Shown here: in pieces, positions 13,823-22,430 of the stretch
Layout: each line of letters begins with the position of its first letter
How positions within the stretch are numbered: the first letter of the stretch is position 1
Assembly (NCBI RefSeq): GCF_900115095.1
Contig: NZ_FOVH01000032.1
Coordinates: forward strand, 1-45,093
DNA length: 45,093 nucleotides
Direction: 5' to 3'
Source of the DNA: Actinomadura madurae
GTDB taxonomy: Bacteria; Actinomycetota; Actinomycetes; Streptosporangiales; Streptosporangiaceae
Translations under genes and position numbers: made by a program
The notes under the pieces: generated by a model
Told to the model about the DNA's origin: nothing
What the model saw: the letters and a program-made list of their open reading frames with translations, nothing else
Database searches by the model: none

Positions 13823-16671
13823 CCCTCCGGCAGGTGCCGGGCCAGCAGCTGCGCCAGGTGCTCCCCGTCGCGCTCCGCCAGCTCGCGCAGCTGCGTCCGG
13901 CAGCTGAACCCGTCGGCGAGCACCACCTCGCCCGTCCCGGTCTTGCGGACGGCCGGGAGCAGCCGGTGCTCGGCGACCGCGACCGACACGTCGTGGTGGC
14001 CCTTCTCGACGCCGAAGTTCCCGGCGAGGCCGCAGCAGTCGCCGAGCCGGGCGACGTCCGCGCCCGCCTCCCGCAGCAGGGCGGCGTCCCTCGTCCAGCC
14101 CATGACGGCGTGGTGGTGGCAGTGCGGCTGCGCGATCCCGGTGACGCCGGACAGGTCGGGCGGGGCCCAGCCGGGGGTCTCGGCGAGCAGCTCGGCCAGG
14201 GTGCGGGTCGCGGCGGCGACCTCGCGCGCCGCAGCGGCGTCCACGCCCCGCAGCAGCTCCTCGGCGTCGGACCGCAGCACGCCGGTGCAGGACGGCTCCA
14301 TCCCGACGACCTTCGCGCCCCGCCGCACATGGGGGAGCAGCGCCCGGACCGTGCGGCGGGCCTGCGCACGCGCCCCGTCCAGCTGGCCGGTCGAGATCCA
14401 CGTGATCCCGCAGCAGACGGGCCGCTCGGTCACCGTGACGCGGTAGCCGGCGTGCTCCAGCACCCGCACGGTCGCCCGCCCCACCTCGGGGGAGAACGCG
14501 TCGGTGAAGCTGTCCACGAACAGCACGACGTCGCCGTTGCGGCCCTCCGGGCTGCGGTGGGACGCGAACCAGCGCCGGAACGTCACCGGCGCGAACGCCG
14601 GCAGCGTCCGCCGCCGGTCGATCCCCGCGCCCCACGCGACCAGCGGTCTCAAGGCCCGCGACCGCATCGCCGCGTTCATCGCCCGGATCGCCGCGGGCGC
14701 CTTGGCCGCGAGCCGCGTCCAGCGCGGGAGCCACCCGAGGGCGTAGTGGGCGCGGGGCCGGATTCTGCCCTTGTAGCGCTGGTGCAGCGCCTCGGCCTTG
14801 TAGGACGCCATGTCGATCCCGGTCGGGCAGTCGGACGCGCAGCCCTTGCACGACAGGCACAGGTCCAGGACGTCGTGCAGGGCCTCGGACCTCCAGCCGT
14901 CCGGGCCGAGCTTCCCGCTGACGACCTCCTGCAGGACCCTGGCCCGGCCGCGCGTGGAGTCCTTCTCCTCCCGGGTCGCGAGGTAGGACGGGCACATCAC
15001 GCCGCCCGCGCCGGTGTTGTCGGCGCGGCACTTGCCCACGCCCGTGCACCGGTGCACGGCCCGGGACAGGTCGCCGCGATCGTCCCGGTAGGCGAGGCCG
15101 AGGCCCCGGTTCAACGGGATCAGCTGCACGGCGCGCACGTCGGCGTCCACGGGAGCGGGCCGCACCACGATGCCCGGGTTCAGCACGCCGCCGGGGTCGA
15201 AGACGTCCTTGACCTCGGCGCACAGCGCGAGCGCCTCGGCCGAGTACATGTGCTGCAGCAGCTCGCTGCGGGCCCGCCCGTCGCCGTGCTCGCCGGACAT
15301 GGTGCCGCCGTGCCGGGCCGCCAGCGCGGCCGCCTCGTTCAGGAAGTCCCGGAACATCCGCGTCCCGTCCGCGCGCCCGAACGGGAAGTCGATCCGGACG
15401 TGGATGCAGCCGTCGCCGAAGTGCCCGTACGGGACGCCGAACAGGTCGTGCTCGCCGAGCAGCGTCTCGAACTCCCGCAGGTAGGCGCCGAGCCGCTCGG
15501 GCGGGACGGCCGCGTCCTCCCACCCGGCGTGCGCCTGCTCTCCCTCGGGCGTGCGCGCGACGAGGCCGGACCCGTCCTCGCGGATCCGCCACAGCGCGTC
15601 GGCCAGCGCCATGTCCTCGACCAGCATCGAACCGGTGCAGCCGGACTCGCCGACGACCTTCCCCGCGGTGGCCCGCAGCGCCCCCGGCTCGGGCCCGGCC
15701 AGCTCGACGAGCAGCCAGCCCGAGCCGGCCGGCAGCGGCGGCACCGCGTCCGCGCCGCGCCGCTCCCGGACGACGTTCGTGATCCGCGAGTCCAGCCCCT
15801 CGCACGCGACCGGCCCGTACGGGAGGATCGCCGGGACGGCGTCGGCGGCCTCGGCCATCGACCCGTACCCCAGCACCACGAGCAGCCGGCACGCGGGCTC
15901 GCGCACCATCCGCAGCCGCGCCGCCAAGGTCAGCGCCAGCGTCCCCTCGGTGCCGGCCAGGGCCCGCGCGACGTCGAACCCCTTCTCCGGCAGGAGGTGC
16001 TCCAGCGAGTAGCCGGAGACCTGGCGGCCGAACCGCCCGAACTCCGTCCGGATCAGCGCGAGGTTCTCACCGGCCAGGCCCCGCAGCCGGTCGAGCAGCG
16101 CTCCGCCGGTCGCCGCGCCCGGCACGTCCCCGAGGCGCAGCCGTTCCCCGGACCCGGCGACGACGTCGAGCCCGAGCACGTTGTCGCTCGTCCGTCCGTA
16201 CCCCAGCGCCCGCGAACCGCACGCATTGTTGCCGATCATCCCGCCGAGCGTGGCCCGCGTCCGGGTGGACGGGTCGGGCCCGAACCGCAGCCCGTGCCCC
16301 GCCGCCACCTCGTGCAGCCGCGCCTGCACGATCCCGGGCTCGACCAGCGCCGTCCCGGCCTCCGGGTCGATCTCCAGCACCCGGTTCAGGTGCCGGCTCA
16401 CGTCGACGACGACGCCGGGACCGACCGCGTTGCCCGCGATGGACGTCCCGCCGCCCCGCATGGTCAGCGGCACCCCGGCGTCCCGGCACACCTCCAGCAC
16501 GGCCGGCAGCTCGCCCGACTCCCGGGGCGTCACCACGACCTGCGGCGGCACGCGGTACAGCGAGGCGTCCGACGAGTACATCGAGCGCGCGAGCGCGGAA
16601 TCGTGCACCCCGCTCACCCCGGCCCGCCGCAGCGCGCCCGCCAGCTCCCCCTGCTCACGATGGTCGGTCAC
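13819..16671 (-). CDS. Fused FAD-linked oxidase / Fe-S (GlpC-like) dehydrogenase
   Basis: A 950-residue dehydrogenase of the YdiJ/D-lactate or glycolate dehydrogenase kind. Residues ~35-230 form the FAD-binding PCMH domain (TMRGGGTSIAGNAVGPGVVVD, STRTRATLGGMIGNNACGSRAL); ~230-500 the FAD oxidase C-terminal domain. Then come two 4Fe-4S sites, CTGVGKCR with MCPSYLATREEK near 540 and CLSCKGCASDCPTG near 600, and two cysteine-rich CCG domains (PVCCGITW near 750, DCCGLAGNFG near 878). Family members oxidise D-2-hydroxyacids and pass electrons to a quinone or cytochrome at the membrane. The GTG start at 16671 overlaps the stop of the AfsR-like regulator (GTGA), implying coupled translation. The exact 2-hydroxyacid substrate is not readable. 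Confidence 0.93.
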   Translation of the reverse strand: MTDHREQGELAGALRRAGVSGVHDSALARSMYSSDASLYRVPPQVVVTPRESGELPAVLEVCRDAGVPLTMRGGGTSIAGNAVGPGVVVDVSRHLNRVLEIDPEAGTALVEPGIVQARLHEVAAGHGLRFGPDPSTRTRATLGGMIGNNACGSRALGYGRTSDNVLGLDVVAGSGERLRLGDVPGAATGGALLDRLRGLAGENLALIRTEFGRFGRQVSGYSLEHLLPEKGFDVARALAGTEGTLALTLAARLRMVREPACRLLVVLGYGSMAEAADAVPAILPYGPVACEGLDSRITNVVRERRGADAVPPLPAGSGWLLVELAGPEPGALRATAGKVVGESGCTGSMLVEDMALADALWRIREDGSGLVARTPEGEQAHAGWEDAAVPPERLGAYLREFETLLGEHDLFGVPYGHFGDGCIHVRIDFPFGRADGTRMFRDFLNEAAALAARHGGTMSGEHGDGRARSELLQHMYSAEALALCAEVKDVFDPGGVLNPGIVVRPAPVDADVRAVQLIPLNRGLGLAYRDDRGDLSRAVHRCTGVGKCRADNTGAGGVMCPSYLATREEKDSTRGRARVLQEVVSGKLGPDGWRSEALHDVLDLCLSCKGCASDCPTGIDMASYKAEALHQRYKGRIRPRAHYALGWLPRWTRLAAKAPAAIRAMNAAMRSRALRPLVAWGAGIDRRRTLPAFAPVTFRRWFASHRSPEGRNGDVVLFVDSFTDAFSPEVGRATVRVLEHAGYRVTVTERPVCCGITWISTGQLDGARAQARRTVRALLPHVRRGAKVVGMEPSCTGVLRSDAEELLRGVDAAAAREVAAATRTLAELLAETPGWAPPDLSGVTGIAQPHCHHHAVMGWTRDAALLREAGADVARLGDCCGLAGNFGVEKGHHDVSVAVAEHRLLPAVRKTGTGEVVLADGFSCRTQLRELAERDGEHLAQLLARHLPEG

Positions 16672-19508
16672 GGTGACAACGGTAGGTCATCGGCCCGCGA
16701 CGCCGCCGGGGAGGCCGCCAGGCGTGCCCGGACCCTCTCCGCCTGCGGGGCACCGAGCTGCTCGAAGATGCCGAGCGCCTGTCGCCAGAGCCGCCGCGCG
16801 GCGGCGCCGTCGCCGGCGTCCTCCTTGATCTTGCCGAGGTCGAGCAGGGCGAAGCCCTCGCCGAGGCGGTTGCCGATCGCGCGGGCGGCGTCCAGGGCCC
16901 GCCGCGAGTGGTCCTCGGCCTCCTCCCGGCGCCCGAGGTCGCGGTAGGCCCGGCCGAGCGCCCACAGCGCCCGGCTCGCCCCCCAGCGGTCGTCGACCCG
17001 CTCGAACAGCGCGAGGGCCCGCCGGGAGTGCTCGATGCCCTCGGCGGGACGGCGGACCTTCCCGCAGATCTCGCCGAGCTGGTAGCGCACCCATGCCTCG
17101 CCCCACCGGTCGCCGATGGCGCGGAAGGTCTCCTCCGCGTCCTCGCAGTCGACCATCGCGGCGCCGAACCGGCCGAGATCGGCGAGCGCCACGCTCCGCA
17201 GGGTGCGGGCGGACGCCTCGATCCACGGTTCGCCGATCTCACGGCCGATGGCGATGGCCGCCGCGAACCGCTCGAACGCCTCGTCGAAGCGCCGCACCTC
17301 CCGGTAGGCGTTGGCGATGCTCGTCAGCAGGTGCGCCTCGCCGTACCTGTCCCCGCTCTCGCGGACGGAGCCGAGGCCGATGTCGTGCGTGACGATCCAG
17401 TCCGTCCAGCGGGTGCAGAGGCTGAAATAGCTCCAGAGCGTGAACGGCAGCTTCCAGGCGACGTCGTGCATGCCGGTCTCGGCGGCGTGCCGTGTCGCCG
17501 CCACGAGGTTGAGCCTCTCCGCTTCGCACCACTCCAGCGCCTCGGCGGCGGAGTCCAGGGCCGCGGGGCGGCATTCCGGCGGCGGCGGGTCCATCGGGAC
17601 GCGCCGGCGGCCGGGCATCAGGACCCGGTCGGCGGCGTCGGCCGTGGACAGGTACCAGCCGAGGACCCGCCGCACGGCCGCGTCCCGTTCCGGCCCCGGC
17701 TCGTCGGCGGCGGCGCGGTCCCTGGCGTAGACGCGGAGCAGGTCGTGCAGCCGGTACCGCCCGTGCGTCGTCTCCTGGAGCAGGTGCACGTCGGTCAGCG
17801 CCTCCAGCTGCTCCCTCGTCCGCCGCCTCTCCTGGGCGGTGAGGACGGCGGCCGCGTCCAGGCTGATGTCGGGTCCCGGATGCAGGCCCAGGAGACGGAA
17901 GGTGCGGGCCGCGTCCGGCGGCAGCGCGCGGTAGGACCAGCGGAACGCCGCGCGCACCGCGACACTGTCGTCGTCGGCCGCCGCGAGCAGGTCCAGCCGG
18001 CCGCGCTCGTCCTGGAGTTCCCGGCACAGCTCGGCCGGTGAGAGGTGCGGGCGCACCGCGGCGCGTTCCGCGGCCAGGCGCAGCGCCAGCGGCAGGTACG
18101 CGCAGAGCCGCGCCACCTCCGCCGACGCCTCGGGCTCGGCGTCGACGCGGCCGGCTCCCATCACCTCGCGCAGCAGCGCCAGCGACTCCTCCCGCGACAG
18201 GAGACCGACGGGGATCCGGTGCGCGCCCGTCCGGACGACCAGGCCGGACATGCTGCCGCGGCTGGTCACGACCGCCATGCAGTCGCCCGTCCCCGGCAGG
18301 AGCGGGCCGACCTGTTCCGACGAGGCGGCGTTGTCCAGCACGATCAGCATGCGCCGCCGGTCGAGCCGTGACCGGTACATCGCCGCCCGCTCCTCAAGTG
18401 CCGGGGGGATCGCCGCGGGCGGCACTCGCAGGGCGCGCAGGAACCCGTCGAGCACCTCGTCGGGCCGCGCGGGCGGGCCGGTCCTGCCGTAGCCCCGCAG
18501 GTCCACGAACAGCGTCCCGTCCGGGAAACGATCGCGCAGGCGGTGGGCCCAGTGCACGGCGAGGGTCGTCTTGCCCACCCCGGCCATCCCCGACATCGAC
18601 GCGATGACCACGGTGCTCGGGCACGCGCCCTCCTCCGGCACCAGGCCGGTCAGCCGGGCGAGCTCCTCGGCCCGGCCGGTGAACCCCGCCACGCCCGGGG
18701 GCAGCTGCTGAGGGGCGGGCCACGCCGGCTGTCCGGGCGGCGGGACGGCCCAGACCGGAACGGCGAGGTCCAGTGACGGGTCGTTCGCGAGCACGGCCTC
18801 CTCCAGCCGCCGCAACCGAGGGCCGGGCTCGATGCCCAGCTCCTCCGTGAGCACGCGCCGGGTGTCGCGGTAGACCTGCAGGGCTTCGGCCTGCCGGCCG
18901 GAGCGGTACAGGGCGAGCATCAGCTGCGCCCGGAACCGTTCCCGGAGCGGGTGCTCGGCGGCCAGGGCGCGGAGCTCGGGCACCAGCTCGCCGTGCCGGC
19001 CGAGGTCCAGGCCGGCGGAGACGCGGTCCTCGACGGCCGCCAGGCGTAGCTCCTCCAGCCGCACGGCCTCGTCGCGCAGCGGCGGGAGGTCGTCCAGCCC
19101 CGCGTAGGCGTCCCCGCGCCAGAGTGCGAGCGCCTCGCTCAGCGCGGCGTGCGCGGCGGCCGCGTCCGCCCGTTCACCGGCCTCCCGGCCCTGCCGGACC
19201 AGATTCGCGAAGCGCTGGGCGTCGAGCTCCCCTGGACAGACGGTGAGCGCGTAGCCGGGCGGGACCCTGGCGATCCGGTCCGCGCTCTCCAGCGTCCTGC
19301 GCAGCGTGTGCACGTACATGCGGAGGTTCGCCGCGGCCGACCGGGGCGGCCGGTCTCCCCAGAGAGCGTCCGCGAGCAGATCGTCGGAGACCGGGGTATT
19401 GGCATGGCGGAGGAGAACCGCGAGCACGACACGCGATTTGGACGATGTCAACTCGAAGGTCCGCCCGCCTTCGGTGACCGAGAGTGGCCCTAATATTCCG
19501 AAACGCAT
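16668..19508 (-). CDS. AfsR/SARP-type regulator: BTAD + NB-ARC + TPR
   Basis: A 946-residue transcriptional regulator of the AfsR/SARP class, usually activating secondary metabolism or transport genes. Residues 1-95 are an OmpR-like winged helix (MRFGILGPLSVTEGGR, LADALWGDRPPRSAAANLRMYVHTLRRTL); ~95-250 the BTAD helical domain ending in GIEPGPRLRRLEEAVL; ~290-600 an NB-ARC STAND ATPase with P-loop SGMAGVGKTTLAVHWAHRL near 310; ~650-946 TPR repeats rich in GRRAL-type helices. The ATG at 19508 is chosen because homology begins at MRFGILGPL; an upstream ATG would add 13 residues without family match. The stop overlaps the start of the dehydrogenase gene, and a secreted protein gene diverges from it. 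Targets unknown. Confidence 0.94.
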   Translation of the reverse strand: MRFGILGPLSVTEGGRTFELTSSKSRVVLAVLLRHANTPVSDDLLADALWGDRPPRSAAANLRMYVHTLRRTLESADRIARVPPGYALTVCPGELDAQRFANLVRQGREAGERADAAAAHAALSEALALWRGDAYAGLDDLPPLRDEAVRLEELRLAAVEDRVSAGLDLGRHGELVPELRALAAEHPLRERFRAQLMLALYRSGRQAEALQVYRDTRRVLTEELGIEPGPRLRRLEEAVLANDPSLDLAVPVWAVPPPGQPAWPAPQQLPPGVAGFTGRAEELARLTGLVPEEGACPSTVVIASMSGMAGVGKTTLAVHWAHRLRDRFPDGTLFVDLRGYGRTGPPARPDEVLDGFLRALRVPPAAIPPALEERAAMYRSRLDRRRMLIVLDNAASSEQVGPLLPGTGDCMAVVTSRGSMSGLVVRTGAHRIPVGLLSREESLALLREVMGAGRVDAEPEASAEVARLCAYLPLALRLAAERAAVRPHLSPAELCRELQDERGRLDLLAAADDDSVAVRAAFRWSYRALPPDAARTFRLLGLHPGPDISLDAAAVLTAQERRRTREQLEALTDVHLLQETTHGRYRLHDLLRVYARDRAAADEPGPERDAAVRRVLGWYLSTADAADRVLMPGRRRVPMDPPPPECRPAALDSAAEALEWCEAERLNLVAATRHAAETGMHDVAWKLPFTLWSYFSLCTRWTDWIVTHDIGLGSVRESGDRYGEAHLLTSIANAYREVRRFDEAFERFAAAIAIGREIGEPWIEASARTLRSVALADLGRFGAAMVDCEDAEETFRAIGDRWGEAWVRYQLGEICGKVRRPAEGIEHSRRALALFERVDDRWGASRALWALGRAYRDLGRREEAEDHSRRALDAARAIGNRLGEGFALLDLGKIKEDAGDGAAARRLWRQALGIFEQLGAPQAERVRARLAASPAASRADDLPLSP

Positions 19509-19711
19509 GAAGAGACCCCCGTCCCCCATCCCCCGTGCCGGGACCATAACACGCGACCTGCTCCGCTTTCGGCGTTCCGCATGCCCTCTTTGATGATCAG
19601 CCGTTCGGTCAATCGCCGTTCTCGCGATGATCTACGCCGCGTATACGGCGGATGTACGCGGCATTCTTAGCGTGCGGCGCGTACCGATCTTCCCGGAGAA
19701 AAGGGGATCTC

Positions 19712-20248
19712 ATGCGGAACAAGCTCACCCGCGCGACCGCCCGCGCCGCCGTCCTCGGCGCGTCCGCCGCGCTCGCCGCGGCGGCGGCGCCCGCCGCCTT
19801 CGCCCAGGACACCGCACCCGCCGAGGGGGCCCGCGTCTGCGTGCTCAAGGCGGGCGGCGGCGCGGACTGCGGCAGTGCCGCCCAGCGCGCCGCCGCCGGC
19901 CCGTGGGCGATCAAGGTGTACCAGCACCCGTACTACGAGGGCGCGGAGGTCACCTTTTACTTGCCGAACGGCGTGAGCAAGTGCTCGGGGCCGTTCGACG
20001 TCGAATACCCGTACAACATCGCCCACAACGACTTCTGGGACAACCGGATCAGCTCCGTGCAGAGCAACGACGCCACCAACTGCAACATCAAGCTGTACGA
20101 CGGGCATGACCTCACGGCGAACCAGCGGGGCAGCACCGGGTTCGCCGACTACTGCCGCCGGCTCAGCCAGCCGTCGACCTGCCTTTACCACACCGATCCG
20201 AAGAACAAGGCCTTCGACAACGTCGCGAGCTCCTTCATCATCTCCTGA
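19712..20248 (+). CDS. Secreted beta/gamma-crystallin-like (peptidase inhibitor I36-like) protein
   Basis: A 178-residue exported protein. Residues 1-32 are a signal peptide (basic start, Ala-rich core, AFA cleavage site before QDT). The mature part contains the Greek-key-like segment WAIKVYQHPYYEGAEVTFYL followed by DNRISSVQS, the pattern of beta/gamma-crystallin domains and of the Streptomyces metalloproteinase inhibitor family, and has six cysteines, suggesting three disulfides. The ATG at 19712 follows an AAAAGGGG ribosome site. It is divergent from the AfsR-like gene. Function as inhibitor, structural or calcium-binding protein is inference. Confidence 0.75.
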   Translation: MRNKLTRATARAAVLGASAALAAAAAPAAFAQDTAPAEGARVCVLKAGGGADCGSAAQRAAAGPWAIKVYQHPYYEGAEVTFYLPNGVSKCSGPFDVEYPYNIAHNDFWDNRISSVQSNDATNCNIKLYDGHDLTANQRGSTGFADYCRRLSQPSTCLYHTDPKNKAFDNVASSFIIS

Positions 20249-20250
20249 CT

Positions 20251-20308
20251 CCCCGCAATGGCCGCCCGCCTTTCCGCCGGAGAGCGGGCGGCCATCGCCG
20301 TTGCGGGG
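20251..20308 (+). terminator. Strong terminator after the secreted crystallin-like gene
   Basis: ATGGCCGCCCGC (20258-20269) pairs perfectly with 20284-20295, and outer arms CCCCGCAA (20251-20258) pair with TTGCGGGG (20301-20308). The long hairpin begins two bases after the stop codon. Confidence 0.85.
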
Positions 20309-20415
20309 GCGGGTCGCTGGATGGCGGGGGGTTCTGCGGGAGGTCGCGGGGGAGGGCGGTAACGTCCGGAGCGACCGATACCGATCACCGCCCGGTCCGC
20401 CCTCGGAGGCCCCTC

Positions 20416-20805
20416 GTGCTCGCCGTCACCACCGCCGACGTACGGATCTTCCTGCATGTGCTCGCCGCGACGATCTGGGTCGGCGGGCAGATCACGCTGG
20501 GCGCCCTCGTGCCCGCGCTGCGCGGCTACGAGGGCGTCACCAAGGTCGCGGCCCGCCGCTACAACGCGGTCGCCTGGCCCGCGTTCGCCGTGCTCGTCCT
20601 CACCGGCGTCTGGAACATCACCTCGGGCGACATCGGGGGCGCCGCGCAGCGGACCCTGGAGGTGAAGCTGGCGTTCGTGCTGCTGTCGGGGGTGGCCGCG
20701 TTCCTGCACACCCGCGCCACGTCGAAGGCCGGGCTGGCCGTGTGGGGGGCGCTCGGGGCCCTGGGCGCCCTCGCCGCGCTGTTCTTCGGCGTCCAGCTCG
20801 GCTGA
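20416..20805 (+). CDS. CopD-like four-helix membrane protein
   Basis: A 129-residue integral membrane protein with four hydrophobic helices. It resembles the small CopD/DUF2269-like proteins: VRIFLHVLAATIWVGGQITLGALVPALR carries a conserved His in helix 1 and Trp-Val-Gly-Gly, then RRYNAVAWPAFAVLVLTGVWNI and LEVKLAFVLLSGVAAFLHT with a second membrane His. Such proteins may bind copper or heme in the membrane, but this is not established for small stand-alone members. Starts at a GTG after CGGAGGCCCC-type sequence. Single gene. Confidence 0.75.
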   Translation: MLAVTTADVRIFLHVLAATIWVGGQITLGALVPALRGYEGVTKVAARRYNAVAWPAFAVLVLTGVWNITSGDIGGAAQRTLEVKLAFVLLSGVAAFLHTRATSKAGLAVWGALGALGALAALFFGVQLG

Positions 20806-20979
20806 TCGCCGGAAGTGTCCCGCACCTCCCGGGACGCCGGAACGACCAGGGTCGGGACCATCGTCCCTTTCCGTGGTCGCGCGGTCACGCCCACGCTGGA
20901 AGGTGGGCCCCGCCCGGCGCGAGGGACGGGTGAGACCCGTTCCTGATCCTCCCTCGCGGCTGCCCATCAAGGGGACGAC

Positions 20980-21435
20980 ATGAGGCAGATCATGCTCGTG
21001 GCGGCAGCGGCGCTGACGGCGGCGGTCCTGGTGCTCGGCGGTGCCGTCGCGTTCTTCAAGCTGAACCCGGACGACTCCCGCGACGCCGGACGGGTCGCCG
21101 AGACCGGCACCTCGGCGCCGGCGAACACGCCCACGCAGGAGCAGGAGCGGACGCGGACCGCGCCGCGGCCGACCGTCACGATCACCGAGCACCGGACCGT
21201 GCGGCCGCAGCCGCCTGCGGAGCCGCCCGTGACCGGGGACGCGGACGAGAACTTCCTGGCCATGATCGCCGCGGACGGGATCACGGCGCCGGACGACTGG
21301 GCGATCGAGGCCGGCAACGCGACCTGCGGCCAGGACTACGAGTCCGCCCGCGAGTACCTGACGGACGGCGGGCTGTACGACCACCACGTCCAGACCTTCC
21401 TGGACGACTGGATGATCACGCACGGCGGCTGCTGA
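20980..21435 (+). CDS. DUF732-like membrane-anchored extracytoplasmic protein
   Basis: A 151-residue protein with an N-terminal hydrophobic signal/anchor (residues ~3-25), a Pro/Thr/Arg-rich linker (about 30-85) and a small helical domain with DENFLAMIAADGITAPDDWAIEAGNATCGQDYESAREYL. The FL-x-L/I-x-x-x-GI...C pattern matches mycobacterial DUF732 proteins; the two cysteines (mid-domain and C-terminal) would form the usual disulfide. Function unknown. A spaced AAGGGG precedes the ATG. Its last 20 bases overlap the convergent WYL regulator. Confidence 0.75.
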   Translation: MRQIMLVAAAALTAAVLVLGGAVAFFKLNPDDSRDAGRVAETGTSAPANTPTQEQERTRTAPRPTVTITEHRTVRPQPPAEPPVTGDADENFLAMIAADGITAPDDWAIEAGNATCGQDYESAREYLTDGGLYDHHVQTFLDDWMITHGGC

Positions 21436-22369
21436 CGCCCTGCCGGCAGCGTCCGGCGAGCAGCTCCAGCGCGTCCAGCAGCTCGGGCGGGCCGCCCACC
21501 TCGAACCCGGCGTCGAGCATCAGGACGTTGAGCGCGAGCCGGTGCGGGGTGTCGCCGCTCGCGTGGACCACGCAGCGCCCGCCGTCCAGCGGCTCGACGA
21601 GGACGGACGCCGGTACCCGGGCCGAGATCTCCGCGGCCGGCGCGTGGACGGTGACGCGCGCCTGGAAGCGCGCCAGCGCGGCGTCCACCCCGCGTGGCAC
21701 CAGGTCCTCGGGAGGCGGCTCGCGCGGGGTGAACCGCGGGCCCTCGGGGGTCCGGGGGGTGAGCCGGTCGACGCGGAACGTCCGCCAGCCGTCGCGGGCG
21801 ACGTCCCACGCGGTCAGGTACCAGCGGCGGCCGGTGTGGACGAGCCGGTACGGCTCGACGTCGCGGGCGGTCTCGCTCCCGTCGTGCTTCCGGTAGCCGA
21901 ACCGCAGCCGCCGGTGGTCGCGGCAGGCCGCGGCGACCGTGGCGAGGACGTCGGCCGAGACGGTCGGACCGCCCGGCGTCAGCCGCGTCGTGTAGTCGTG
22001 CAGCGCGCCGACGCGGCGCCGCAGCCGGGACGGCAGGACCTGCTCCAGCTTGGCGAGCGCCCGCACGCTCGTCTCCTCGATCCCGGCGACGGTGCCGCCG
22101 GCGGCGGTGCGCAGGCTGACCGCCACGGCCACGGCCTCCTCGTCGTCGAGCAGCAGCGGCGGCAGCGCGGCGCCCGCGCCGAGCCGGTAGCCGCCGGCCG
22201 CTCCGGGCACCGCGTGCACCGGATATCCGAGGTCGCGCAGCTTGCCGATGTCGTAGCGGACGGTCCGGACGCTGACCTGCAGCCGCTCGGCGAGTTCGGC
22301 GCCCGTCCAGTCCGCGCGGGTCTGCAGGAGCGACAGGAGGCGCAGCAGGCGGGCGGATGCTTCGAGCAT
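21416..22369 (-). CDS. YafY-like transcriptional regulator (HTH_11 + WYL)
   Basis: A 317-residue regulator. Residues 1-60 form a DeoR-type winged helix (ARLLRLLSLLQTRADWTGAELAERLQVSVRTVRYDIGKLRDLGYPV); the WYL domain around residues 135-205 includes GYRKHDGSETARDVEPYRLVHTGRRWYLTAWDVARD; a WCX-like C-terminal domain follows. WYL regulators bind nucleic acid or other negatively charged ligands and often control adjacent divergent genes. The divergent neighbour is an epoxide hydrolase, and two short inverted repeats lie in the 61-base gap. The ATG at 22369 is preceded by GGGAGGA about nine bases upstream. Confidence 0.93.
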   Translation of the reverse strand: MLEASARLLRLLSLLQTRADWTGAELAERLQVSVRTVRYDIGKLRDLGYPVHAVPGAAGGYRLGAGAALPPLLLDDEEAVAVAVSLRTAAGGTVAGIEETSVRALAKLEQVLPSRLRRRVGALHDYTTRLTPGGPTVSADVLATVAAACRDHRRLRFGYRKHDGSETARDVEPYRLVHTGRRWYLTAWDVARDGWRTFRVDRLTPRTPEGPRFTPREPPPEDLVPRGVDAALARFQARVTVHAPAAEISARVPASVLVEPLDGGRCVVHASGDTPHRLALNVLMLDAGFEVGGPPELLDALELLAGRCRQGVSSRRA

Positions 22370-22393
22370 GTCCCGATTCTCCTCCCGATCGCT

Positions 22394-22423
22394 GCAAGGA
22401 TCTTGCCGCATTGCGGGAAATGC
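22394..22423. promoter_or_regulatory. Two inverted repeats in the WYL-regulator / epoxide hydrolase gap
   Basis: GCAAG-GAT-CTTGC (22394-22406) and GCATT-GCGGGA-AATGC (22408-22423) lie side by side in the 61-base divergent region. They are candidate operators for the WYL regulator; the second ends eight bases before the hydrolase ATG. Confidence 0.4.
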
Positions 22424-22430
22424 TGGGGTC

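Noticed and set aside
12194..15892. 1232-codon minus frame spanning the hydratase and the dehydrogenase region
   Set aside because: Only the last 265 codons are a real gene (hydratase); the rest is the out-of-frame shadow of the FAD/Fe-S dehydrogenase and of iclR.
12994..16947. 1317-codon plus frame opposite the dehydrogenase
   Set aside because: Antisense shadow produced by GC-rich third positions; no domain content.
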